In this document: positions 33,846-44,834 of the stretch, piece by piece | How positions within the stretch are numbered: position 1 is the stretch's first letter | How the letters are laid out: every line of letters starts with the position of its first letter | NCBI GenBank assembly: GCA_015698045.1 | Contig: BLAL01000080.1 | Location: 622,501 to 686,500 of the forward strand | Length of the DNA stretch: 64,000 bases | Direction of reading: 5' to 3' | Source of the DNA: Rhizophagus clarus | Taxonomy: Eukaryota; Glomeromycota; Glomeromycetes; Glomerales; Glomeraceae | Position numbers and translations under genes: made by a program | Notes under the pieces: model-generated | What the model was told of the DNA's origin: nothing | Database searches by the model: none | The model's input: the letters and a program-made list of their open reading frames with translations, nothing else

Positions 33846-36240
33846 CTACATAAAATATAAATAATTGAAACATATTAAAATTTATATTAAAACTCAAAAT
33901 AAAAAAGTAATATTAATGACTTACTCTAAAGTTTAATCAGAAATTTAATAAATATAAATTTTAGTTTTGGATAATATATTTATAATATATGGTCTATATT
34001 TTACAACTTACCAACTAAAGCAATAGATAGTATTTTTTTAAATAAAGACCAAAGTCGGTTAATTAAATTATGAATAAATATTATATGAATATAATAAATA
34101 ATAACTTACAAGAATCTAAAGTGAATTATCAAGTTTGCTTAAATTATATGTAAATATTATATAAATATGTAATAATAGAATACGACTTACCAACTAAAAT
34201 AAATTACCAAATAATTTTTTAAATAAAGAAATTAGTTAGTTTAAATTATATAAATATGTACTAATAATAGAATTAAATAAATAACTTATAACTTACGATC
34301 TAAAATAAATTACCAAATAATTTTTTAAATAAAGAAATTAGTTAGTTTAAATTATATGTAAATATTATATAAATATGTAATAATAGAATACGACTTACCA
34401 ACTAAAATAAATTACCAAATAATTTTTTAAATAAGGAAATTAGTTAGTTTAAATTATATATAAATATTATATAAATATGTAATAATAGAATTAAATAAAT
34501 AACTTACGAGCTATGTTACCAATAATTTTTTAAATAAAGAAATTAGTTAGTTTAAATTATATGTAAATATTATATAAATATGTAATAATAGAATTAAATA
34601 AATAACTTACGAGCTATATTACCAAATAATTTTTTAAATAAAGAAATTAGTTAGTTTAAATTATATGTAAATATTATATAAATATGTAATAATTGAATTA
34701 AATAAATAACTTACACGCTATATTACCAAATAATTTTTTAAATAAAGAAATTAGTTAGTTTAAATTATATGTAAATATTATATAAATATGTAATAATAGA
34801 ATTAAATAAATAACTTATAACTTACGATCTAAAATAAATTACCAAATAATTTTTTAAATAAAGAAATTAGTTAGTTTAAATTATATGTAAATATTATATA
34901 AATATGTAATAATAGAATTAAATAAATAACTTACACCCTATATTACCAAATAATTTTTTAAATAAAAAAATTAGTTAGTTTAAATTATATGTAAATATTA
35001 TATAATTATGTAATAATAGAATTAAATAAATAACTTACTCCCTATATACCAAATAATTTTTTAAATAAAGAAATTAGTTAGTTTAAATTATATGTAAATA
35101 TTATATAAATATGTAATAATAGAATTAAATAAATAACTTACACGCTATATTACCAAATAATTTTTTAAATAAAGAAATTAGTTAGTTTAAATTATATGTA
35201 AATATTATATAAATATGTAATAATAGAATTAAATAAATAACTTATAACTTACGATCTAAAATAAATTACCAAATAATTTTTTAAATAAAGAAATTAGTTA
35301 GTTTAAATTATATGTAAATATTATATAAATATGTAATAATAGAATTAAATAAATAACTTACGAGCTATATTACCAAATAATTTTTTAAATAAAGAAATTA
35401 GTTAGTTTAAATTATATGTAAATATTATATAAATATGTAATAATAGAATTAAATAAATAACTTACTCCCTATATTACCAAATAATTTTTTAAATAAAGAA
35501 ATTAGTTAGTTTAAATTATATGTAAATATTATATAAATATGTAATAATAGAATACGACTTACCAACTAAAATAAATTACAAAATAATTTTTTAAATAAAG
35601 AAATTAGTTAATTTAAATTATATGTAAATATTATATAAATATGTAATAATAGAATTAAATAAATAACTTACTCCCTATATTACCAAATAATTTTTTAAAT
35701 AAAGAAATTAGTTAATTAAATCAATAAATAACAGAAATATAGATAACATATGACTTACACCCTGTAATATGTATTATTTGGTAATTAATTAGATGCAAAT
35801 ATTATCACAAAAGTATGTACCGTAAATTAAATAACACTTACAATCTAATCGTGCATTTAAGTAAAAAGTATAATTAGTTTGAATTAGTAATTCCATATGA
35901 ATATTATACTCATAATTAAATATTGTAACTTACCATCTATGATATGATTAATTATTAAATAGTTATTTAAACAAAAAATTTAGTTATCTGAATAGTATAT
36001 AAATAAAGTAAAAAATAAATAGCTGATAACTTACCAACTATATGATATTATCGATTGTTAAAGTTATAATTTTAATTATTATATAAAATAACAACAAAAC
36101 CATTATTATATAAAGATATTTTATTAACTTACAAGCTAAATTATTTAAATTGTATGTGAATATTACAATATATAAAGTATAATAATATTTAAATTATTCA
36201 CAATAATTTTAGTTTAATAATCAAGTTTAATATTTTTTAC
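33846..36240 (-). repeat. array of intron-like units separated by 3-nt spacers
   Basis: The minus strand shows a chain of units that start GTAAGT (first one GTAAAA) and end in TAG or CAG, most with ACTAAC/CTAAT-type branch sequences 30-45 nt before the end. Between each TAG and the next GTAAGT lie exactly 3 nt in 21 of 23 cases, 6 nt once (34110-34115) and 1 nt once (33925). From about 34190 to 35710 fifteen units of 92-116 bp are nearly identical. Units at 35710-36240 and 33850-34190 differ in sequence but keep the same borders. Spacer positions (plus coordinates): 36133, 36035, 35934, 35842, 35759, 35672, 35563, 35466, 35362, 35253, 35142, 35039, 34935, 34826, 34715, 34611, 34508, 34399, 34307, 34191, 34110, 34012 and 33925. 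Confidence 0.85.
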
Positions 36241-36325
36241 CTTCAGATTCCTTGACGTTACTTGAGACTAATTTATTAAATTGGACAAATTTGTTTAAGA
36301 ATTTTTGAATAATTCTAACTTTCTA
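36241..36325 (-). other. possible upstream coding exon of the kinase gene
   Basis: The minus strand is open for about 28 codons (KVRIIQKFLNKFVQFNKLVS then SNVKESE plus one base) and ends at GAAG|GTAAAA, the first donor of the array. A TAG precedes it and no ATG is in frame, so it would need a further upstream exon, or it is not coding. Phase 1 at its end plus the 70 nt of spacers fits the kinase exon frame. Confidence 0.3.
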
Positions 36326-38228
36326 TTAAATAATCATGCTAAATGCTTTTTACCTTTACTATTACTGTGACTTATCATATGCTTTTGTCTTTTGCTATTA
36401 CAGTGACCTATTATTATGCAATTATACCAAGTCTCTTCTTAAAAAGATAATTTTCTTTATTAAACGCCATTTTTTTAGTCACATAATATTTATGCAAAAT
36501 GCAACTATGTTGATCAGTTGATCACAAATTTACAATCACTGCATGTATGAGTGTATGACTTATTATGGTGCAATAAAAAATCATAATAGAGAAAATAATT
36601 ACTAAAAGTAGTTAAACGGGCATAATTTTGGCTGGAGCAGTTTGAAATATTATTGGTTCAAATAAATTTTTTTTTTTACACTGCTACAATTTCACTACCA
36701 CACTTTGATTTTATACCCTGCAGTAAAAAATTGCCTAAAAAATGAACAGTTTTAGTAATTGTCATTAATATAAAAAAATAAATAAAAATAATTAATTTAC
36801 TTGCTAGGTTTCCACGTATAGAGATATCTGATAAATGGCCTAAAAATAAAATAAACAAACAATTAAAAAAATGATAATTTTTTTTTACTTGCTAACTTAA
36901 AAGTATTTAACTAAAAATATTTATTAAACTGAGATAAAGAGATGTCATCATCAATAATTATCTCAATTATTTCAGCAAAGAAACTTATGGTAAAGTGGGA
37001 TAGAGTATCAACAAAAAGTTTATTAATGTTTTGTTTATAAACTATCCTTTTTTTAGATGGTTTCTTTTTTATTTTTCTCTGCTTTGGATTAATTCTTTTA
37101 ATAAAACAATTACTAACATTTCATTATTTTTTTTTGTAATCAGTTCTTTAGTATTTGAACAACATGTCAAAGGTATAATAAAGATGTTTTATTTTCATCC
37201 TGATTAATTCTTTTGGCTAAACTTTTGCTAATAATGGTTTATTACTTTCTTGATAGTCTGGAGCATTGGAACTCAACTTTTAAGCAGATCTAGAGTGTGG
37301 ATTTGGTGGTTTTAAATGGTTTTAATATTTCTTTTATCTCTTATTTTAATGAAACTTTACTTATATTTGTTATTTTTTTTTCTTCTTTTCAGACAATATT
37401 TTTGGATCTTAGGTTGCATGGATTTTTAAACAGCCAGATTCTTGGATGGTAAAGAATAATAATATTCTTTCAAAAATTATTTTTTTAGTAAAACATTTTA
37501 CTAGCATTTTGATTTTCTTTTTTTTTTGAACTGCAATAAGAAGTTGGTAGGAAAAGAAACATATTTTTTAATTATTTAACAAAACTTTTTAAGCAATTCA
37601 ATTCTTTTTTTTTTTTAATTAGGATTTTAGTTGGATGCATAAATTGTCAGTAGGTTTTTGAAAAAATTTTTTTTTCATATTTATTTTTCTTTTATTGAAA
37701 TGTTCACTAATATCTCAATTTACTTTTTTTATGCAAAAAGATCTTAGATGCTTTTTTTAGGCAATTAGGAACTTAAACAGATTTTTATTCTAAGTGCACA
37801 GAGATTGGGTATAATGTTGACTTTTTAGATCTCTAAGACAGATTTTGATTTTAAGCAGCTTGAACATAAAAGTGTGGTTTTTGCAAAATTTTTTATTACT
37901 TTTTTTTGATAAAATATTTTTAACATCTTATTTTTTAGACTACCGATATCTCAAATATACTCAGAAGTGGATTTTAGTAAGAAAAAATATCTTTCAATTA
38001 ATTTTTAATATAACTTTTAATCATTTTTGTTGAGTTTTTCTCTATTCAATTTTCGGTCTGAGGATTAACTAATAACAATTTTATGATTACAATTCTTATT
38101 TTATTTGTTATCAATATTTAATAAATAACAGGTATAGTAATTGGTATGTATATAAAGAGTTAGTTAACTATATATATATTAATTCTTATATTCTGTAATA
38201 TAATATTATTCTCCATTATATATACATG
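36326..38228. other. gene-free T-rich stretch
   Basis: The plus strand is T-rich with loosely repeated blocks (long T runs alternating with TTGGAT, TTAGCAGAT and AAGAAG-type words) between about 36900 and 38040. No exon could be supported; short hydrophobic frames reflect the T richness. Confidence 0.4.
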
Positions 38229-38316
38229 TATATATAGAGAAAAAAAAAGAAAAAAAGGAGAAAAAAAAGGAAGAAAAGAAAAAAGAAGAAAAGAAAAGAA
38301 AAAAGAATTTTATGTG
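38229..38316. repeat. polypurine (A/G) tract
   Basis: About 85 bases of A and G (GAAAAAAAAAGAAAAAAAGG-type) follow a TATATA-rich segment. Low complexity, no gene. Confidence 0.8.
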
Positions 38317-39235
38317 AATAACGGTCATTTATATAAGCTTTAAAAAAAATGGATGATGGTCATAATTCAAAATGGTTAAAATTGCAGTCATATATAATCA
38401 GTGACTTTTTTAGAAGATTCCATCCCCTACAATATACAGTGAAATTTGATGAACCAGATCTTCAATAAACTGGATTTGGGCCTAAATTGGATGAACTTTT
38501 TTGTTAGAATCAAATTACGCATATTGAAATAGTTCAATATATGAGAATTTACTAGTAAGGTTTTAATATTTGTTAAAATGAATCAAATTTCTAATCAGTT
38601 ATAGTAAAAATAATTTGATAAACCGATTATATAATCATTAACCAATAAAATCAAAGTAATGTATTGCAGTAAATTTTAAATTTGCTCAGAATTATAAAAA
38701 TCTGAATCGAGCTGAAATTATTAACATAATTATATTCAATTAAAAATACTTTATATTCATTTTCACAACCTTTATCACTTGAATTTTTTAGTATAAAAAA
38801 GCATTTGATGTAATTGTGTTATTCCAAATTTATTCAATTTCTTTATTAATTAGTTATAGTTGTTTATCAAACATCTATATGTATTTTGATCAAATTTAGA
38901 ATTGTTTAACTGATTTAGAAAATGCACAATATGAAAATTGTTTTAATGTTTTATATTATATAGCTTATACTATATGCTATATGCATATTAAATATATTGT
39001 ATATTGTGTATTGCATATTGCATATAACTTATTGTGTCTTTAATATCAAAATAGTAAAATTGCAAGAAAACCTCTTCTATAGCATTTCATTATGTGTTAA
39101 ATTGGGCTATCAAATAATGGTTTTGCAGTAACTAGGGTTCTTTTAGTACAGTTAGTGAGTTTAGTTTAAATACTATATTAACAGTTAATCAATTGTGATG
39201 TTAAACCTTGGTCTGAGTCCTTGGCAAATTTTCAT
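38317..39235. other. gene-free AT-rich stretch
   Basis: Around 38950-39030, degenerate TATATGC/TATTGCATA words form short palindromes. Nothing else is recognised. Confidence 0.35.
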
Positions 39236-39540
39236 TGCTAATTATTATCATGGTTTACAGCAGGTTCGCAAAAAAAAAGTTGCAAACTATTTTTATTACA
39301 CATAGAAAACGCTTTTCGCAACATTTTTTAACTATACTAATGAAAAAACGTTGCAAAACGTTTTTATTTATGGATTCAGTGGGAAAAATATTTTCGCAGC
39401 ATTTTTAATGTCTATTAATAAAAATGGTGCGAGATGTTTTTTATTTATGAATTAAATGAAAATAGCAACATTTTTTACCTTATAATAAAAAAATGTTGTA
39501 AAAATCATTTTTATTTATCTAATAATTTATCGAATTTCAT
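39236..39540. repeat. degenerate repeats of GTTGCAAAACG/CGCAACATTTTT
   Basis: Motifs such as AAAACGTTGCAAAACGTTT and CGCAACATTTTTTAA recur in both orientations four to five times, separated by (A/T)-rich words with ATTTATG. This may be a decayed inverted-repeat element. No clear borders. Confidence 0.4.
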
Positions 39541-39984
39541 TGTAAAAATATTAAAATCCGAAGTGTTACTGCGAATTTTATTCAACCTGTTCTAACCTAT
39601 TCAACTATTTATTTATTTATAAACTAACAAAACATTATTAATACGTAGATAAAGAAATCTAGTTTAAAAATAAACATAAAAATCTAATACTAAATATTAA
39701 ATTCCACCAAAAAGAGCCAGTGGATGCTAGTCTTTTAAATAAAAATGAACACTTAGGGCAGTCTTAGGACTATGGCCAATCAGCAATGAATTCCTAGGTT
39801 GTAATAAAAATCATCCCGAAAGTACCGTACAATATTTTCTTTCAGGTCAAAGACTCGCTTCATATAAATACTATTAGATGAAGAATGTTACAAGTTGTAA
39901 AAGGAAGTGGCCAAAACTTATCGGAGCCCTATTTGGTATTTAAAGCTCACTAATTTGTACCCAAATTTAATACCTTAGTTATTT
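39541..39984. other. gene-free stretch
   Basis: No coding or repeat signal could be supported. Confidence 0.35.
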
Positions 39985-41225
39985 AAAATGATTAAGAAAT
40001 CGTTTTGTTTTGTTATTTAAAAATGATTAAGAAATCATTTTTTTTTGTTATTTAAAATCAAGAAATCGTTATTGTTATTTAAAAATGATTAGGAATTCAT
40101 TTTTTTGTTATTAAAAATGATTAAAAAATCGTTTTTTATTTTGTTATTTAAAAACGATTAAGAAATCGTTTTTTATTTGTTATTAAAAATGATTAAGAAA
40201 TCATTTTATATTTTGTTATTAAAAACGATTAAGAATCATTTTTTTTTTGTTATTAAAAATGATTAAGAAATCATTTTTTATTTTATTATTTAAAAATGTT
40301 ATTTTAAAAATGATTAAGAAATCATTTTTTATTTGTTATTTAAAAATGTTATTTTAAAAATGATTAAGAAATTGTTTTTTATTAGATTATTAAAAATGAT
40401 TAAGAAATCGTTTTTTATTTTGTTATTTAAAAATGTTATTTTAAAAACAATTAAGAAATAGTTTTTCATTTTGTTATTAAAAACGATTAAGAAATCATTT
40501 TTTATTTTGGTTATTAAAAATGATTAAGAAATCGTTTTTTATTTTGGTTATTAAAAATGATTAAGAATCATTTTTTTTGTTACTAAAAATGTTTGAGAAA
40601 TCATTCTTATTTTGTTATTAAAAACGATTAAGAAATCACTTTTTTTTTGTTATTAAAAATGATTAAGAAATCGTTTTTTATTTTGTTATTTAAAAATGTT
40701 ATTTAAAAACGATTAAGAAATAGTTTTTTATTTTGTTATTAAAAACGATTAAGTAATCATTTTTATTTTGTTATTAAAAACGATTAAGAATCGTTTGTTT
40801 TGTTATTAAAAATGATTAAGAAATCTTTTTTTTTGTTATTAAAAAGAATTAAGAAATTGTTTTTTATTTTGTTATTAAAAACGATTAAGAAATCATTTTT
40901 TTTGTTATTAAAAATCATTTTTTTTATTAAAAACGATTAAGATATCATTTTTTTTTGTTACTAAAAATGATTAAGAAATCATTTTTTTTTGTTATTAAAA
41001 ATGATTATGAAATCATTTTTTTTGTTATTAAAAATGATTAAGAAATCATTTTTTTTGTTATTAAAAATGATTAAGAAATCATTTTTTTATGTTATTAAAA
41101 ACGATCAAAAGTCGTTTTATTTTTGTCATTTAAAAACAATCAAGAAATTATTTATTTTATTAAAAACAATTAAAAAATCTTTTTTTATTTGAAATCGTTT
41201 TGTATTATTTTTTATATTTAAAACG
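39985..41225. repeat. minisatellite of about 30-bp self-complementary units
   Basis: Some 35-40 copies of AAAAATGATTAAGAAATCAT plus TTTTTTxTTTGTTATT run head to tail. AAAAATGATT and AATCATTTTT inside each unit are inverted copies around an AAGA centre, so every unit can fold into a hairpin. Variants with CG (AACGATTAAGAAATCGTT) keep the complementarity in many units. A 67-codon Lys/Phe frame at 40989-41192 is a by-product. Confidence 0.9.
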
Positions 41226-42189
41226 ATCAGTTTTTTATTCAGTTTGAAAAAAAAACTCTGAAACAGCAACATTTCGGTGTATTATATATGAAATTCAGGT
41301 ACCCTAAGCGGGTCATGAATTTGTTGACCTGACTTGAATATCACAGACCGGGTTAAGTCAATTATCCGACCTATCTCTGAATCTTAATTATTTTTAAAAA
41401 AAAATGATTTTTTATACGTTTTATAGGTTCCATATGGGAACCTATTGATAATTTTGAATTCAGAGGTATGTTACGCTCTGAATCTTTTTTTATTCATTCT
41501 AAAGGGAGTTTATTAACAATTTAAAGTTTCGTAGGTTCATTAACTCCAGATTTATTTAATTTTTTTTTTAATTTAGTGCAAAAAAAAACATAATAAATTT
41601 TAAAAATAAACTTTAAGAAAAATTTGCAATTTTTGCAAATTTTTCTTTTTCTTTTAAGAATAGCTCTGCAGGCATGATTGTTTAAAATAATTTTCAAAAT
41701 ATTGAAAATAATTCATTTTATGTGCAGAAAAATTAGTTTTTGAATAAATTTATTTTTTTGCAAAGGATCAACATACGAGGTAATTTATTTGTGATGGCTC
41801 AACTTAATTAATAATATTACTGACACAGGCGAGGTCAGTGACAAAAGTTTCCTAAAGAAAGTATTCAAAATAATCAAGTAAAAAAATAAAAAAAAATTTC
41901 CTTTGTATGTACATGTTCATGTACTGTACATGTTCAATGTTCTGTTCATAGTACATAAAGTACATATACATAAAGATTAAATGGACCGTTTTTTACCAAA
42001 AAGGAAATTATTTTTGATTTCATGGCAATTTAGCATGTGGATCATCTACAAAATTAGATTAGATTGATGATAGAATGAAATAGAAATTTCTATGCAAAAT
42101 ACGCCGGGAATGTTCTTTCAAAAATGGAATGATTTACAGATTTATTCCATTTTTACAAAAAACGGCCAACAAATGCTTATCTGTGTGTT
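41226..42189. other. gene-free stretch
   Basis: GCGGGTCATG, ACCGGGTTAAGTC and similar words at 41298-41370 recall the GGGTCGGGT-type MITEs but no ends were found. ACATGTTCATGTACTGTACATG at 41910-41931 is a short palindromic patch. No gene. Confidence 0.35.
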
Positions 42190-43325
42190 AATGTTTATTA
42201 TCGTTGAGGACCCTCTCTCCTTCTTTTTATTTCGCATTTTGGAAATCTTATTTCGCCCTATGGGAAGAACCCTTAAGTGAAGAGTATTGTGTAAAGAAGC
42301 TGCCCTACACATGCAATAATTATTCACACACCAACTTGCGGTCCGCTACTTGTCTTTATTGGGTCCAGCGGTGCTGTTATAATGTTTTTAACGACTTTGA
42401 AGATGAGGTTGAAGACTTCAAGCTGGAAGAGAGAAATTTTCAAGGTGCTTAGTAGAGAAGGTTCACTTTCTTTTAAAAAGGTGTTGTTCCTGGTGCTGTT
42501 TGGTGTTATTTCCTCCTTTACCTGGTTTTTTCCCCTGCTTTAGCGGATGGTTTTTCAGGGTTATGATTTTTTCTTATTTTTTGGTGTATTTTTCTTGTCT
42601 TTTCGTTTTGCCTCCTACTTTTTGGAGTTTTTCTGGGGGTAGGGGGGTATCCCAAAATTGATCGACATAGGTGGCTTGGTGATTATTTCCTTTTGAGAGA
42701 GTTGGGTGTTTGTGTAAGGAGGGTGCAGATCTTGGTGATCAGTTTTTGATCAGGTGAGATTATGTTGAGCACGTGTTGGACTATCATGGGTTTTTACTGC
42801 GGTTTTTAGTTTTTTCTATTGGGTATGCTGGTCGTTAATCTTGGAGATCTAAATGGTTTGTCTGGATGCAGCCAAGTTGGCCAACCTGCTTGTAGGGATT
42901 ATTAATAGGTAGTAATATTACTCTGGAATATAGTCACTTGGAGAAGTTTTTATTTTTTTGACCTTACTGACCAGTGCAGGGTAGATATACTTATCTTGGG
43001 GACTGGCAGTGTTAGTTATAGGATATCTGCGGGTACGGGCTTCAGCTTACCTGGTCTTTGGATTGGTGTAAGAGAGGTAGTGACTATGATTAGGATTAAC
43101 TGACCGTGAAGGGTTTCAACTCGATGTCGTACTTTCACATGAGTGTCGACCTTTCCTTACTTAGTTCACCGGTTTGGTAGATTATTCTTTTTTTGTGATT
43201 TAGTATTTTAATGTATGTTCAAATTTTTGTCCTTCATGTAAATAATTTACTTAAATTCGCGTCATGTTAGGTTCCTAACTGACACCCATAAATAAAAATA
43301 AAAATAAAAATGTTTATTATCGTTA
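42190..43325 (+). mobile_element. retroelement-like insertion, copy 1
   Basis: The unit (about 42206-43308) is bounded by AATGTTTATTATCGTT at 42190-42205 and again at about 43309-43325. Its right end is a perfect small hairpin (GTTAGG-TT-CCTAAC, 43266-43279), then TGACACCCATAAATAAAAAT and further AAAAT repeats. Long target duplication plus an A-rich simple-repeat tail after a 3' hairpin is the pattern of target-primed retrotransposition (LINE/SINE type; family knowledge). No reverse transcriptase was recognised in any frame. It is less AT-rich than its surroundings. Confidence 0.6.
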
Positions 43326-44454
43326 GAAATAAAATCATGAAAAACTCTCTCTCCTTCTTTTTATTTCGCATTTTGGAAATATTATTTCGCCATATGGGAA
43401 TAACTCTTAAGTGAAGAGTATTGTGTAAAGAAGCTGCTCTACACATGCATAATTATTCACACACCAACTTGCGGTCTGCTACTTATCTTTATTGGGTCCA
43501 GCGGTGCTGTTATAATGTTTTTAATGACTTTGAAGATGAGGTTGAAGACTTCAAGCTGAAAGAGAGAAATTTTCAAGGTGCTTAGTAGAGAAGGTTCACT
43601 TTCTTTTTAAAGGTGTTGTTCCTGGTGCTGTTTGGTGTTATTTCCTCCTTTATCTGGTTTTTTCCCCTGCTTTAGCGGATGGTTTTCCAGGGTTATGATT
43701 TTTCTTATTTTTTGGTGTATTTTCTTGTCTTTTCATTTTGCCTCCTACTTTTTGGAGTTTTTCTGGGGGGTAGGGGGGTATCCCAAAATTGATCGACATA
43801 GGTGGCTTGGTGATTATTTCCTTGAGAGAGTTGGGTGTTTGTGTAAGGAGGGTGCAGATCTTGGTGATCAGTTTTTGATCAGGTGAGATTATATTGAGCA
43901 CGTATTGGACTATCATGGGTTTTTACTGCAGTTTTTAGTTTTTTCTATTGGGTATGCTGGTCGTTAATCTTGGAGATCTAAATGGTTTGTCCAGATGCAG
44001 CCAAGTTGGCCAACCTGCTTGTAGGGATTATTAATAGGTAGTAATATTACTCTGGAATATAATCACTTGGAGAAGTTTTTATTTTTTGACCTTACTGACC
44101 AGTGCAGGGTAAATATACTTATCTTGGGGGCTGGCAGTGTTAGTTATAGGATATCTGCAGGGTACGGGCTTCAGCTTACCTGGTCTTTGGATTGGTGTAA
44201 GAGAGGTAGTGACTATGATTAGGATTAACTGACCATGAAGGGTTTCAATTTGATGCCGTACTTTCACATTAGTGTCAACCTTTCCTTGCTTAGTTCACCA
44301 GTTTGAGTAGATTATTCTTTTTTTGCAATTTAGTATTTTAATGTATGTTCAAATTTTTGTTCTTCATGTAAATAATTTACTTAAATTCGCATCATGTTAG
44401 GTTCCTAACTGACACCCATAAATAAAAATAAAAATAAAAATGTTTATTATCATT
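43326..44454 (+). mobile_element. retroelement-like insertion, copy 2
   Basis: Nearly identical to copy 1 over about 1.1 kb, from CTCTCTCCTTCTTTTTATTT to the same 3' hairpin and (AAAAT)n tail, and followed by AATGTTTATTATCATT. The start differs: 20-odd extra bases (AGAAATAAAATCATGAAAAA) lie between the repeated target sequence and the shared body. Scattered substitutions (for example CCTTGCTTAG for CCTTACTTAG) show some age since duplication. An 84-codon frame at 43632-43886 is present in only one copy's frame and is probably accidental. Confidence 0.6.
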
Positions 44455-44834
44455 ACACTTCATTATGCCAGAGGTAGATCTTTTCCAAGTTTTATATAAC
44501 CTTGTTACGCCAATATTTTTTTTAGATCATAATGGGACTCTATTATACTATGTATATATTGGAACTTAACTAGCTGGAGACTGCAAAAACAAACTCTGTC
44601 TTTATCTTGCCGAAATTAATTATTACCATGTGAAAATGTTGTTCAGTTTTTTAAATTTGCTAGAAAGGGTTGTCTGGAATATTTAGATTTAATATAGATG
44701 AATTTCGAAATTTCAAATTCGTAAAATTTTAAACAAAATAATAAAACTTTTTTAAAAAAAAAAAGGATTTATTTATAATATAATTATACTTTGATGTTAT
44801 TAATTAATTACAATCAAATATATAACTTAAAATA
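44455..44834. other. gene-free stretch, 3' flank of BTB gene
   Basis: AT-rich, with a T/A run near 44752-44764 downstream of the BTB-BACK-TLDc stop codon. No gene. Confidence 0.4.

Noticed and set aside
33846-36240. CRISPR-like array reading of the regular repeats
   Set aside because: Units are about 100 bp with 3-nt spacers and fungal splice signals, in a eukaryotic genome; not a CRISPR structure.
40989-41192. Lys/Phe repeat ORF
   Set aside because: Lies inside the hairpin minisatellite and reflects its unit.
43632-43886. 84-codon ORF in retroelement copy 2, and its antisense frame
   Set aside because: Not kept open in copy 1 and shows no domain pattern.
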